The notes below the pieces were generated by a model, which ran no database searches, was not told the origin of the DNA, and worked only from the letters and a program-made list of their open reading frames with translations. The position numbers and the translations under genes are program-made. Below, one piece after another: positions 49,544 through 58,596 of a stretch of 64,000 nt of DNA (positions within the stretch are counted from its first letter, which is position 1; each line of letters starts with the position of its first letter). The stretch lies in the NCBI RefSeq assembly GCF_024978135.1, contig NZ_JANTEZ010000001.1, positions 248,001 through 312,000 of the forward strand, given 5' to 3'. Source of the DNA: Herbiconiux gentiana. Its GTDB lineage: Bacteria; Actinomycetota; Actinomycetes; Actinomycetales; Microbacteriaceae.

Positions 49544-51529
49544 GTGCCTGAAGTTCACGTCTCCGCGGGTCAGCCGCTTCTCGAGTCCTACACGAAGACA
49601 CCCGGTGTAGGGGTCTGCGAGCTCGTCTGGAACGCCTTCGATGAAGATGCTCGGAACGTTCATATCAACGTTGAGCGCAGCGAACTCGGAGCAGTCGAGC
49701 AAATCTTCATCAAGGATGATGGGCGCGGAATGACAGCGGAACGGGCAAACCTCGCGTTCTCCCGAGTCGGCGACAGCTGGAAGCGCATGCCGGGCACTCA
49801 AACCGAAGATGGGCGTGCGGTGCACGGCAAGCTCGGCCGTGGGCGCTATGCAGCTTTCTCCCTTGGCTCCAGCGTGGAGTGGAAGTCCACCAGCGAATCT
49901 GTCGAAAGCACTCTCGCGAGTATCTCGATCTCGGGTTCACGGGGCGCGTTAGATAAGTTCGATATCGAGCAACTTGATGCGTCGGCTGAGGAAACAGGCA
50001 CGACGGTCCGGATCGTCGGCGTCCCCCTGGCCGCAGCGCGTGAGTTTGACGAAGCCAATGCCCTGCGTGAACAGATCTTGTTCGAATTCGCGTTGCAGCT
50101 CGAGCGGCACCCAGACTTCCACATCTACTTCCTAGGTGAGGAGATCAAACCGTCGGAGGTGATCGACAAGCGCACAGAGGTGCTCCTCCCGGTCCCTGAT
50201 GAGATCGCAGGTGAAGCGAATCTCACGATCATCGATTGGAAACTTACAAACGTAGAGCGTCGCCTCTATCTCTGTTCTGAAGACGGAGCCATTATCGACG
50301 AGATGCCGCCGCGCGTGCAGGCCGTGGGTGCAGAGTTCACGGCCTATGTGAGCTGGCATGGGTTCCGTGCCGACTCGGGAATCATGGTCGATTTAGACGA
50401 CGAATCCCCCGCCTCGAAAGTCATTGAGGCGGCAAAGAACGCTCTACGTGAACATTTGTCCGACGCCGGCCGCAAACGCGAAGCAGAAACGATCGAGCGG
50501 TGGCGCTCCGAAGGCGTTTACCCGTACAAGAGCGCGCCAGCGAACGAACAGGAGCGCGCCACCCAGGACACGTTCAAATTTGTCGCAATGGCCGCAGCAC
50601 GAACCGTGGATGAATCGAAGGCGCTCAAGTCGAAGGCTCTGGCGCTAAGTCTGCTAAAGGAGACGTTCGAGACTGACCCAGAAGCGTTGCTGCCCATCCT
50701 GCGAAAGTTCTCGCAGCTGCCTCAGTCGCGCATTGATGAGCTGAAAGAGGTGCTGGAACATACGACGCTTTCACAATTGATTTCTCTTGGACACGAAGTG
50801 GGCAGCCGCGTTGACTTCTTGTCCGGACTGAATGCGCTCCTCTTCGACAAGCAGATCAAGCGTCGCATGCTCGAGCGCCGGCAGTTGCATCGTATTCTCG
50901 CCCATGAAACATGGCTCTTTGGCGAGGGTTGGGCGATCACGGGTGATGACGAGCGACTCACCGAAGTCTTAAAGAAGTACCTCGACAAGCTCGGGCTCGA
51001 CGTTGAGCTTGCGAACGGGCCGCCTCTTCTTCGCGAGGATGGTTCGGACGCCATTCCTGACTTAGTCCTCGGTCGGCAGTTGGAAACGCGCGAGAACTTC
51101 TTCTCACACCTCGTCATCGAACTAAAGCGTCCAAACCATCGCCTCACCGATGATGATGTGACCCAGATCCGGAGCTATGCCAGCGCCATCACGAACGACG
51201 AGCGCTTCGATCAGCCGAACTCGCACTGGGATTTCTGGCTGATTGGTAACGAGATGAAGGACACCGTGGAGGAAGCCCGTAACCAGGCCAACCTCCCACC
51301 GGGCGTCGTACAAAACAGCAAAAAATACACCATCACTGTCCGCACTTGGGCGGAGATCATCGGAGACGCTGAACACCGTTTGAAATTTGTGCAGGAGTCC
51401 TTGAAATACGAGTCAGACCGGGATCAAGGCCTGGTCAGCATGCGGGATAAATATAGCGAGTACCTACCCCAGGCGGCTCTCGATTCGGAAAATGGCACTT
51501 CACCGGAGGAGGAGTCAGAAGTCGCCTGA
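49544..51529 (+). CDS. GHKL ATPase fused to a PD-(D/E)XK nuclease, candidate defence protein
   Basis: 661 residues from GTG 49544 (GAGGATGA upstream). The N-terminal GHKL (Hsp90/MutL/MORC-like) ATPase has the N box Glu26-x3-Asn30-x2-Asp33 (ELVWNAFDED), the G1 box DDGRGM (58-63) and the lid glycine motif GKLGRGRYAAFSLG (95-108). A transducer-like region and a helical linker (about 300-480) follow. The C-terminus holds a restriction-nuclease motif: Asp506 in AIPDLVLG, then Glu526-x-Lys528 in VIELKRP. This resembles ATP-controlled DNA-cleaving defence proteins. It lies 84 bases after the NucS-like gene. Confidence 0.78.
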   Translation: MPEVHVSAGQPLLESYTKTPGVGVCELVWNAFDEDARNVHINVERSELGAVEQIFIKDDGRGMTAERANLAFSRVGDSWKRMPGTQTEDGRAVHGKLGRGRYAAFSLGSSVEWKSTSESVESTLASISISGSRGALDKFDIEQLDASAEETGTTVRIVGVPLAAAREFDEANALREQILFEFALQLERHPDFHIYFLGEEIKPSEVIDKRTEVLLPVPDEIAGEANLTIIDWKLTNVERRLYLCSEDGAIIDEMPPRVQAVGAEFTAYVSWHGFRADSGIMVDLDDESPASKVIEAAKNALREHLSDAGRKREAETIERWRSEGVYPYKSAPANEQERATQDTFKFVAMAAARTVDESKALKSKALALSLLKETFETDPEALLPILRKFSQLPQSRIDELKEVLEHTTLSQLISLGHEVGSRVDFLSGLNALLFDKQIKRRMLERRQLHRILAHETWLFGEGWAITGDDERLTEVLKKYLDKLGLDVELANGPPLLREDGSDAIPDLVLGRQLETRENFFSHLVIELKRPNHRLTDDDVTQIRSYASAITNDERFDQPNSHWDFWLIGNEMKDTVEEARNQANLPPGVVQNSKKYTITVRTWAEIIGDAEHRLKFVQESLKYESDRDQGLVSMRDKYSEYLPQAALDSENGTSPEEESEVA

Positions 51530-51612
51530 CCCCAGCGAGGGTAATGCGAACTGCCCCAAACCGACGTCTCTGTTAGCTCCCGGTTACCGGACTCTATTCG
51601 GATTTGGCATTT

Positions 51613-51636
51613 GGGACGCGCGGTTCGGCGCGTCCC
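51613..51636. terminator. hairpin after the GHKL ATPase/nuclease gene
   Basis: GGGACGCGC (51613-51621) and GCGCGTCCC (51628-51636) form a perfect 9-bp stem with a 6-base loop, 84 bases after the stop. No U-tract follows, which is common for actinobacterial terminators. Confidence 0.55.
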
Positions 51637-51760
51637 GCGTTCGGGCGACGCGTTCGGTGAGCGATCCCTTATCGAGACGGTTGCAAAAGGGTGTTGCAGA
51701 TAAGGCACCTCTGCAGGCAACTAAGTCGGGCGGGGTAAACGGGCATCCCAGCATCGACGC

Positions 51761-51792
51761 GGCCGACGCGGCGGGCCAGCGCCGCGTCGGCC
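51761..51792. terminator. 13-bp perfect hairpin, likely bidirectional terminator
   Basis: GGCCGACGCGGCG (51761-51773) and CGCCGCGTCGGCC (51780-51792) with a 6-base loop, between the ends of two convergent transcription units. It is very stable; a U-tract is absent on both sides. Confidence 0.6.
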
Positions 51793-51866
51793 GGGCAGTG
51801 CATCACGCATCTATGTGAGTCCCGGCCCCCGATCAATTGCAGTTCAGGTGTCTCTCATTCGACGCG

Positions 51867-52619
51867 TCACCGAGCCGAAGCGGCGATCCAGTCCTCGAAG
51901 CGGGTGTCGAAGATGGTGGCGTCGGGGCCGGGGAGGAGCATACGGTCGGTGAGTCGTTGCCCGAAGTAGGTGGCTTCGGGATCGGTCACGATCGTGCGGT
52001 GATCGGCGAGAGCGGCAAGGCCACGTCGCACGAAATCGTCGATACCGAATTCTTCGGGTCCCGCGATCTCGATGGTGCCGTTCAGGGGCTCACCCACGGT
52101 GACTTGGGCCACAGCCGTCGCAACGTCATCCGCGGCCAGAGGGCGGATGAGTGCGTGCGACAGATGGACCTCATCACCGACCGTGCCGGCGCCAGCGATC
52201 CCCGTGACGAACTCGAAGAACTGGGTGGCGTGCACGAGGGAGTAGGGGATGCCGCTGGCTTTGAGGATGCGCTCCTGCGCAACCTTGGCGCGCTGATAGC
52301 CGCTATCGACCATCCGGTCTGAGCCCACCACGGAGACGGCGACGTAGTGGTTAAGGCTCGCGGCCTTTGCGGCCTCGACGATGTTCGTCGTGCTCATGGT
52401 AAAAAAATTCATTACGTCGTCATCGGCGAATGACGGCGAGTTCGAGACGTCGAGCACGGTGTTGGCGCCCGCGAGCACCTCGGCGAGGCCTTCACCGGTG
52501 AGAGTGTTCACTCCCAAGCGAGGGGCCGCCGCCACTGCATCGTGGCCGTGCGTTGCGAGCCGCTGGATGACCTTGGAGCCGATGAGGCCGGTGCCTCCGA
52601 TGACAACGATTCTGCTCAT
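51867..52619 (-). CDS. NmrA-like NAD(P)-binding oxidoreductase (SDR copy 1)
   Basis: 250 residues, atypical short-chain dehydrogenase. The dinucleotide-binding motif is VVIGGTGLIGSKV; the family's active-site region reads HYVAVSVVGSDRMVDSGYQRAKVAQE, with a Tyr-x3-Lys-like YQRAK; SLVHATQFFEFV follows. The member probably acts on a small carbonyl or quinone compound or senses NAD(P)H. It shares long identical stretches with the copy at 55957 (VLDVSNSPSFADDDVMNFF). It is preceded by a GTCACA-N15-CGGTCAT promoter and divergent from the copy at 52823. Confidence 0.87.
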   Translation of the reverse strand: MSRIVVIGGTGLIGSKVIQRLATHGHDAVAAAPRLGVNTLTGEGLAEVLAGANTVLDVSNSPSFADDDVMNFFTMSTTNIVEAAKAASLNHYVAVSVVGSDRMVDSGYQRAKVAQERILKASGIPYSLVHATQFFEFVTGIAGAGTVGDEVHLSHALIRPLAADDVATAVAQVTVGEPLNGTIEIAGPEEFGIDDFVRRGLAALADHRTIVTDPEATYFGQRLTDRMLLPGPDATIFDTRFEDWIAASAR

Positions 52620-52672
52620 GGGGCGATCCTTTCGATACTGCGGTGGGGCGCTTCCTCACCCGTCTGATCGCT

Positions 52673-52700
52673 ATGACCGGCCGGCAGGCCTTTCTGTGAC
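52673..52700 (-). promoter_or_regulatory. ECF41-type promoter P1 for SDR copy 1
   Basis: Minus-strand GTCACA (52700-52695), 15 bases, then CGGTCAT (52679-52673), continuing AGC. It ends 53 bases before the SDR start codon. The same boxes and spacing occur at five other sites in this region. Confidence 0.72.
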
Positions 52701-52754
52701 GGATCGCCGAATATGCGCCGTTGAGGCATCGCGCTGCCGTGGTTTGAGATCGTT

Positions 52755-52782
52755 GTCACGATTTGGCTGCTCGCCCGGTCAG
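52755..52782 (+). promoter_or_regulatory. ECF41-type promoter P2 for SDR copy 2
   Basis: GTCACG (52755-52760), 15 bases, then CGGTCAG (52776-52782). This is the weakest of the six matches (one change in each box), but the spacing and the 40-base distance to the start codon are conserved. It is divergent from P1. Confidence 0.6.
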
Positions 52783-52822
52783 TACTGGTTAAGAGACCAC
52801 CTAGGGAACCAGGGAGAACGTC

Positions 52823-53581
52823 ATGCGAGTAGTTGTCGTCGGGGGAACCGGCTACGTGGGAAGGCGAGTTGTCGAGGCGGTGCAGCATCTCGGGCACGCC
52901 GTGGTGTCGGCCTCGCCGAGCAATGGTGTCAACACGGTTACGGGCCGGGGCATTGATCGTGCGCTGGAAAGGGCGGATGTCGTGATCGACGTCACGAACC
53001 CGACGAGCACCGACGCGGTCGCGGCGCGGGAGTTCTTCCAGGCGTCGACCAGACGACTGCTCAAGGCCGAGCGGGAGGTCGGGGTGAAGCACCACGTCGT
53101 GCTCTCCCTGGTGGGCGCGGACTCGTCGGCCAACGACGGTTACTTCTCCGCGAAGGCCGCCCAGGAGTCGATGGTCGAAGCAGGCAGCATCCCGTTCTCG
53201 ATTTTGCGCGCGACGCAGTTCTTCGAGTTTGCGCGCACGATTGCGGCTTGGAACACCCACGAAGACACCGTGCGTCTGCCCGGCACCGAGGTTGAGCCCA
53301 TCGCCGTGCACGACGTCGTCGCCGCCCTGGTGGAGGTCGCCTCCTCGGCCGCGCGCAACACCGTCGTCGACATCGCCGGCCCAGAACGCATGTCCTTGGA
53401 CGGCTTCGTGCGTCAAGTGCTGCTGAAAGACCACGACACCCGGTACGTCGTGCAGGATGCCAGCGCCCTTCCCCATGGGTTCAACGTCGGGGGGCGCCTT
53501 CTCGTCCCTGCTGGTTCAGACAGGATGATCGCCCCCACCACGCTCGGCCAATGGCTCGACACCTCGAATGGACGCCGCTAA
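52823..53581 (+). CDS. NmrA-like NAD(P)-binding oxidoreductase (SDR copy 2)
   Basis: 252 residues with VVVGGTGYVGRRVV at the N-terminus and SLVGADSSANDGYFSAKAAQE, giving an intact Tyr-x3-Lys (YFSAK). It is more diverged than copies 1 and 3. GGGAG precedes the ATG. It is followed after 122 bases by the MerR gene. The substrate is unknown; family members reduce or epimerise small carbonyl compounds or act as redox sensors. Confidence 0.86.
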   Translation: MRVVVVGGTGYVGRRVVEAVQHLGHAVVSASPSNGVNTVTGRGIDRALERADVVIDVTNPTSTDAVAAREFFQASTRRLLKAEREVGVKHHVVLSLVGADSSANDGYFSAKAAQESMVEAGSIPFSILRATQFFEFARTIAAWNTHEDTVRLPGTEVEPIAVHDVVAALVEVASSAARNTVVDIAGPERMSLDGFVRQVLLKDHDTRYVVQDASALPHGFNVGGRLLVPAGSDRMIAPTTLGQWLDTSNGRR

Positions 53582-53666
53582 TGCCGGCGGTGGTCATCGT
53601 CGGTGGGGCCCATCTTTCTCCGACACGGAGTAATGGTGCGTTCCGTGTTTTGGGTGTTCGTCGGGC

Positions 53667-53697
53667 TTGACCTGGAGCGCACTCCAGGTTGCACGAT
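53667..53697 (+). promoter_or_regulatory. MerR-type promoter with dyad operator
   Basis: TTGACC (53667-53672) is followed by an approximately 19-base spacer that contains the dyad ACCTGGAG-CGCA-CTCCAGGT (53670-53689), then a CACGAT -10 (53692-53697). Long spacers with a central dyad are the hallmark of MerR-activated promoters. Transcription would begin about at the ATG of the MerR gene (53704), implying a leaderless message and autoregulation. Confidence 0.75.
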
Positions 53698-53703
53698 GAG
53701 TTC

Positions 53704-54141
53704 ATGGCAGCCGTGATCTTACCCACGATCGACGCCGAGGTACCCGCCGGTGGCCTCTCGATCGGCGCCGTCTCCGAGGCGACCGGTCTCTCGATCGATA
53801 CGCTCCGCTATTACGAGAAGGCGGGGCTGCTCCTGGACCCGGCGCCGCGCGACCCGGGCGGCCGGCGCCGCTACGGTCACGACGACCTCGACTGGATCGC
53901 CGGCCTGATCATGCTCCGCGAGACCGGCATGAGCATCGCCGACGTGCGGCGCATGGCCGAACTCAGCCGCGTGCCCGACACGGAAGCTGAACGCCTCGTC
54001 GTGCTTGAAGCGCACCGGGAGCGTGTGCTCGCCGAGCTGGAACACACCCGGGCCCACCTCACGGCACTAGAGAAGAAGATTTCCGCGTACACCGCCGTGA
54101 TCGCCCTTACCGCCGACCATGACGACGATCCCGCATCCTGA
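53704..54141 (+). CDS. MerR-family transcriptional regulator
   Basis: 145 residues. The N-terminal winged helix (LSIGAVSEATGLSIDTLRYYEKAGLLLDPAPRDPGGRRRYGHDDLDWIAGLIMLRETGMSIADVRRMAEL) is followed by a coiled-coil helix (HRERVLAELEHTRAHLTALEKKISAY). No Cys-based metal site is present, so it resembles the AdhR/aldehyde- or redox-responsive group. ATG 53704 is chosen over the upstream ATG 53689-frame start because the promoter -10 lies directly before it. It activates itself and the aldo/keto reductase 18 bases downstream. Confidence 0.9.
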   Translation: MAAVILPTIDAEVPAGGLSIGAVSEATGLSIDTLRYYEKAGLLLDPAPRDPGGRRRYGHDDLDWIAGLIMLRETGMSIADVRRMAELSRVPDTEAERLVVLEAHRERVLAELEHTRAHLTALEKKISAYTAVIALTADHDDDPAS

Positions 54142-54159
54142 ACCCCGAAAAGGACAACC

Positions 54160-55158
<999 letters not shown>

Positions 55159-55172
55159 TCAACCGGAATCAC

Positions 55173-55200
55173 GTCACAGGGCCTGGTGCAGGTCGGTCTT
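55173..55200 (+). promoter_or_regulatory. ECF41-type promoter P6 for the 84-residue gene
   Basis: GTCACA (55173-55178), 15 bases, then CGGTCTT (55194-55200), continuing AGC. It ends 45 bases before ATG 55246 and starts 14 bases after the aldo/keto reductase stop. Confidence 0.7.
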
Positions 55201-55245
55201 AGCTGGGGAACGCTCGGACCTTCCGGGCCGATGAACGGAGCAGCC

Positions 55246-55500
55246 ATGAACCGCGTCCCTGAATCCGAACTCGTCCTCGTGCCGGGCGGAACCCTGATCA
55301 CCCCGACCCCCGAGGAAGGGCGAGCCCTTTCCATCACCATGGCCCGGCACAGCATCCACAACATCCAGCCCGACCTCGACGTGCTGAAGGGCGGCCGCCC
55401 GAACTACTCGACCACCCCCGACAGCCTGATCGCCGTCAGTCAGGTCATCGCCATCGAGTTCCAGACGGTGGCCGCCGCAAACAACTACTGGCGCAACTGA
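55246..55500 (+). CDS. small protein of unknown function (84 residues)
   Basis: ATG 55246 with GGAG 6 bases before opens an 84-codon gene. The peptide (NRVPESELVLVPGGTLITPTPEEGRALSITMARHSIHNIQPDLDVLKGGRPNYSTTPDS, ending NNYWRN) is soluble and has no domain I recognise. The frame extends upstream to a GTG at 55186, but that would overlap the P6 promoter. It lies 25 bases before a DUF1622 gene and probably forms an operon with it under ECF41 control. Confidence 0.65.
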   Translation: MNRVPESELVLVPGGTLITPTPEEGRALSITMARHSIHNIQPDLDVLKGGRPNYSTTPDSLIAVSQVIAIEFQTVAAANNYWRN

Positions 55501-55525
55501 GCTACCACCGGATCACCGTGTCCTG

Positions 55526-55903
55526 ATGGAGTTCTCACAGATCATCGCGGGCACAGGCCTCGTGCTGGACGCGAGCGGAGTCGTCGTCATCGCCGTCGGC
55601 TCCGCTCTTGCGGCAATCCGCGCTGCCGCGGATGCGGCGCACAAACGCCCGGATCTCTACCACCGTTTTCGCCGCCGGCTCGGCCGTTCCATCCTTCTCG
55701 GACTCGAACTCCTGGTCGCAGCCGACATCATCCGCACCGTGGCCGTCGCCCCGACGCTCCGGAGTGTCATCGTGCTGGGCATCATCGTCATCATCCCCAC
55801 GTTCCTCAGCTTCTCGCTGGAGCTGGAAGTCACCGGTTCCTGGCCATGGCAGAAACGAACTCTCGCGACACGTGTCACAGACCAGCCAGAAGCCCGGTCA
55901 TAG
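55526..55903 (+). CDS. DUF1622 membrane protein
   Basis: 125 residues with three hydrophobic segments (LVLDASGVVVIAVGSALAAI, SILLGLELLVAADIIRTV, SVIVLGIIVIIPTFLSFSLELEV) and the DUF1622 signature RRLGRSILLGLELLVAADIIRTVAVAPTL, ending in the typical GSWPWQK. One oddity: the usual IRTFLS reads IPTFLS. Function is unknown; the family occurs in bacterial inner membranes. Promoter P3 of the next SDR gene lies inside its 3' end. Confidence 0.82.
   Translation: MEFSQIIAGTGLVLDASGVVVIAVGSALAAIRAAADAAHKRPDLYHRFRRRLGRSILLGLELLVAADIIRTVAVAPTLRSVIVLGIIVIIPTFLSFSLELEVTGSWPWQKRTLATRVTDQPEARS
55874..55901 (+). promoter_or_regulatory. ECF41-type promoter P3 for SDR copy 3
   Basis: GTCACA (55874-55879), 15 bases, then CGGTCAT (55895-55901), continuing AGC. 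It lies within the last codons of the DUF1622 gene and ends 55 bases before ATG 55957. Confidence 0.74.
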
Positions 55904-55956
55904 CTTGTGACGGCCGCGGAACACACCGCGGGCCGCGCCGAGCGGAAGAAGCACTC

Positions 55957-56721
55957 ATGTCCAGGATCGTCGTCATCGGAGGCACCGGCCTCATCGGCTC
56001 CAAAGTCGTCACCAAGCTCACCGAGCACGGCCACACCGCCGTCTCCGCGTCGCCCAACTCGGGAGTGAACACCCTCTCCGGCGAAGGCCTCGCCGATGTG
56101 CTCGCCGGCGCCGACACCGTGCTCGACGTCTCGAACTCGCCCTCGTTCGCTGACGACGACGTGATGAACTTCTTCACCACCGCCACCACGAACACCCTCG
56201 CCGCCGCGAAGACCGCCGGCCTCAACCACTACGTCGCGCTCTCTGTCGTCGGCGCCGACCGGATGGTCGACAGCGGCTACATGCGCGCCAAAGTCGCGCA
56301 GGAGAACCTCATCAAGGCCAGCGGCATCCCCTACTCGCTCGTGCATGCCACCCAGTTCTTCGAGTTCGTCACCGCCATCGCCGGCAGCGCCACCGTCGGC
56401 GACGAGGTGCACCTCTCGCATGCTCTCATCCAGCCCATGGCCGCCGAGGACGTCGCCACCGCTGTCGCCCGCACCACCGCCGGCGCACCCCTGAACGCCA
56501 CCATCGAGGTCGCTGGCCCCGAAGAGCTGGGCCTGGACGACCTCATCCGCACTGGCCTCGCGTTCCGTGGCGACCCCCGCATCGTGGTCGCCGACCCCGA
56601 GGCCACCTACTTCGGCGAGAAGCTCACAGAACGGATGCTCCTCCCCGGACCCGACGCGACCGTCTTTACCACCCGCTTCGCCGACTGGCTGCCCGCCAAC
56701 CCGGCGCCGGCCGCGAAGTAG
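55957..56721 (+). CDS. NmrA-like NAD(P)-binding oxidoreductase (SDR copy 3)
   Basis: 254 residues, closest to copy 1: VVIGGTGLIGSKVV, NTVLSVSN-type strand VLDVSNSPSFADDDVMNFF, and YMRAKVAQENLIKASGIPYSLVHATQFFEFV. ATG 55957 is set by the family N-terminus; the longer upstream frame has no support. It is followed by the AhpD-like gene after 8 bases, so oxidoreductase and carboxymuconolactone-decarboxylase-like protein form the classical ECF41-linked pair. Confidence 0.88.
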   Translation: MSRIVVIGGTGLIGSKVVTKLTEHGHTAVSASPNSGVNTLSGEGLADVLAGADTVLDVSNSPSFADDDVMNFFTTATTNTLAAAKTAGLNHYVALSVVGADRMVDSGYMRAKVAQENLIKASGIPYSLVHATQFFEFVTAIAGSATVGDEVHLSHALIQPMAAEDVATAVARTTAGAPLNATIEVAGPEELGLDDLIRTGLAFRGDPRIVVADPEATYFGEKLTERMLLPGPDATVFTTRFADWLPANPAPAAK

Positions 56722-56729
56722 CACCAGCG

Positions 56730-57200
56730 ATGACCCACCTCGGGCACCTCGATTCGGCGGTCCCCGCCGCCTACCAGTCGCTTCTGGCGGCCGGTAAGGC
56801 GGCGGGCTTCGCCGCCCTCGACTCCGGCCTCGACATGCTGCTCATCGAACTCGTGAGGATTCGCTCCTCTCAGCTGAACGGGTGCGCGTTCTGCCTCAGG
56901 ATGCACACCCGCGACTCGATCGCCCACGGGGAGACCGCCGACCGACTCGCGGTGCTGCCCGCCTGGCGGGACAGCGGCTACTTCTCCCCCACCGAGCGCG
57001 CGGCCCTCGCAGTGGCCGAGGAGATCACCCTCATCGCAGACGTGCAGAACGACCGCCGCCCGGCCACCAGCGATGACACTGACTCCGACGCGCCGGAACC
57101 ATTGACACCTGAGCAGCTGGCCGCAGTGCGCTGGCTCACCATCGTGATCAACGCCTTCAACCGCATCGCTATCACCAGCCACTACGACGTCTCACCCTGA
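56730..57200 (+). CDS. carboxymuconolactone-decarboxylase/AhpD-family protein
   Basis: 156 residues with the AhpD-like redox motif Cys52-x2-Cys55 and His59 (LNGCAFCLRMHTRDS) and the second helix FSPTERAALAVAEEITLIAD. AhpD-type members act as thiol peroxidase partners or peroxidases; CMD-like genes are the most frequent companions of ECF41 sigma factors. It lies 8 bases after SDR copy 3 and is presumably transcribed from P3. An acidic insertion (NDRRPATSDDTDSDAPEP, about 108-125) is unusual. Confidence 0.87.
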   Translation: MTHLGHLDSAVPAAYQSLLAAGKAAGFAALDSGLDMLLIELVRIRSSQLNGCAFCLRMHTRDSIAHGETADRLAVLPAWRDSGYFSPTERAALAVAEEITLIADVQNDRRPATSDDTDSDAPEPLTPEQLAAVRWLTIVINAFNRIAITSHYDVSP

Positions 57201-57258
57201 CCGACCCCCAGCCAGGCCACCGTCGCCACCACTCGATGCACCGGAGAGAGAACAGATC

Positions 57259-58596
57259 ATGACCGAACCCCTCGTCATCATCGGCGGTGGCCTGGCCTCG
57301 GGCGGCGCCGTGCGCGCCATCCGAGACGGCGGACACGACGGCGACATCGTCGTCATCAGTACCGAACCGCACCACCCCTACGAACGGCCACCACTGTCGA
57401 GGGACTACCTGCGACGCGAGGCGACCCGCTCCAGCGTCTTCACCCTCGCCCCCGGCTGGTATGCCGAGAACCACGTCGACGTGCGAACAGCATCGACCGT
57501 GGTCGCACTCGATGTCCACAGCCACCGCCTGACCGTGGCCGATGGCCAGGACCTGAAGTACTCGAAACTGCTACTGGCGACCGGCTCCTCACCACGCTCC
57601 GCCGGGCTGCCCGGTGAAGACCTCCTCGGGGTGCTCTCGCTGCGAACACTGGAGAACTCGGACCTGTTGCACGCGACCCTGCAGGAGGCGGTCCGCGACG
57701 GCGGCGGCCGACTCGTCGTGATCGGTGACGGGTGGATCGGACTGGAAGTCGCCGCCTCCGCTCGCACGATGGGCCTGGAGGTGACCGTACTCGGACACGG
57801 AAGCCAGCCCCTCGGCAAAGTACTCGGCGAGACGATGGGCGCGTTCTACGCCGACGTGCACACCGCACACGGTGTCATTTTCCGCCGTCAAGTGGTCGTG
57901 GCGTCGATCGACGGAATCGACGGACGAGTCCACGGCGTCACCCTGGGTGACGGCAGCGTCATCGCCGCGGATGTGGTCCTCGTCGCCGTCGGAGCTGCCC
58001 CGAACACTGGCCTTGCCGTCTCGGCCGGCATCGCCGTGCGCGCCCGCGAGCTCGGCGGCGGCATCGCCGTGAACGGATGCCTGACCACCAGCGCACCCGA
58101 CGTGTACGCCGCCGGAGACGTCGCGAGCATCCCCTCGATCGTCTACGACAGACCACTCCGGGTCGAGCACTGGGACACCGCCCTCCGCTCCGGCCCCCAC
58201 GCCGGGGCAGCAATGATCGGCTCGGATACGCTCTACGATCACCTCCCCTACTTCTACAGCGACCAGTACGACGTCGGCATGGAATACACCGGCTTCACCG
58301 CCGGACCGGGCGACTACGACGACGTCGTGATCAGCGGCTCACTCCAATCACGCGAGTTCGTCGCGTTCTGGACCTCCCAGGGACGCGTACGCGCCGGGAT
58401 GGCGGTCAACAGCTGGGACCGCATCCCCGAGATCGACGCCCTCATCAGATCCCGCACCCGCGCCGCGCCCGACGAACTCGAACGCTTCCACGAACGGCCC
58501 GCCCGACCTCAGAACTGGTCCACACCAACCGCGGGAGGTACAGGTAGCGGTGAGGCGTGCACAGGCAGCAGCCCATCCCAGAAGAGCACGAAATAG
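57259..58596 (+). CDS. FAD-dependent NAD(P)H oxidoreductase (ferredoxin-reductase type)
   Basis: 445 residues: FAD-binding IIGGGLASGG, PHHPYERPPLSRDYLR, the NAD-binding segment GDGWIGLEVAASARTMG, the second FAD motif DVYAAGDVAS, and a reductase C-terminal domain (VEHWDTALRSGPHAG ... FYSDQYDVGMEYTGF). Such enzymes pass electrons from NAD(P)H to ferredoxin, rubredoxin or quinones. The last 30 or so residues (from FHERPARP) are low-complexity and run 88 bases into the 3' end of the opposing TetR gene. That suggests loss of an earlier stop. Confidence 0.88.
   Translation: MTEPLVIIGGGLASGGAVRAIRDGGHDGDIVVISTEPHHPYERPPLSRDYLRREATRSSVFTLAPGWYAENHVDVRTASTVVALDVHSHRLTVADGQDLKYSKLLLATGSSPRSAGLPGEDLLGVLSLRTLENSDLLHATLQEAVRDGGGRLVVIGDGWIGLEVAASARTMGLEVTVLGHGSQPLGKVLGETMGAFYADVHTAHGVIFRRQVVVASIDGIDGRVHGVTLGDGSVIAADVVLVAVGAAPNTGLAVSAGIAVRARELGGGIAVNGCLTTSAPDVYAAGDVASIPSIVYDRPLRVEHWDTALRSGPHAGAAMIGSDTLYDHLPYFYSDQYDVGMEYTGFTAGPGDYDDVVISGSLQSREFVAFWTSQGRVRAGMAVNSWDRIPEIDALIRSRTRAAPDELERFHERPARPQNWSTPTAGGTGSGEACTGSSPSQKSTK

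Larger units (their letters stand above)
51530..51866. other. intergenic interval with two strong hairpins
   Basis: 337 bases without a convincing gene between the convergent ATPase/nuclease and SDR genes. It contains the two perfect hairpins listed separately, at 51613-51636 and 51761-51792. GC content rises again after 51740, marking the boundary between the AT-richer island and the core-like redox region. Confidence 0.6.
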
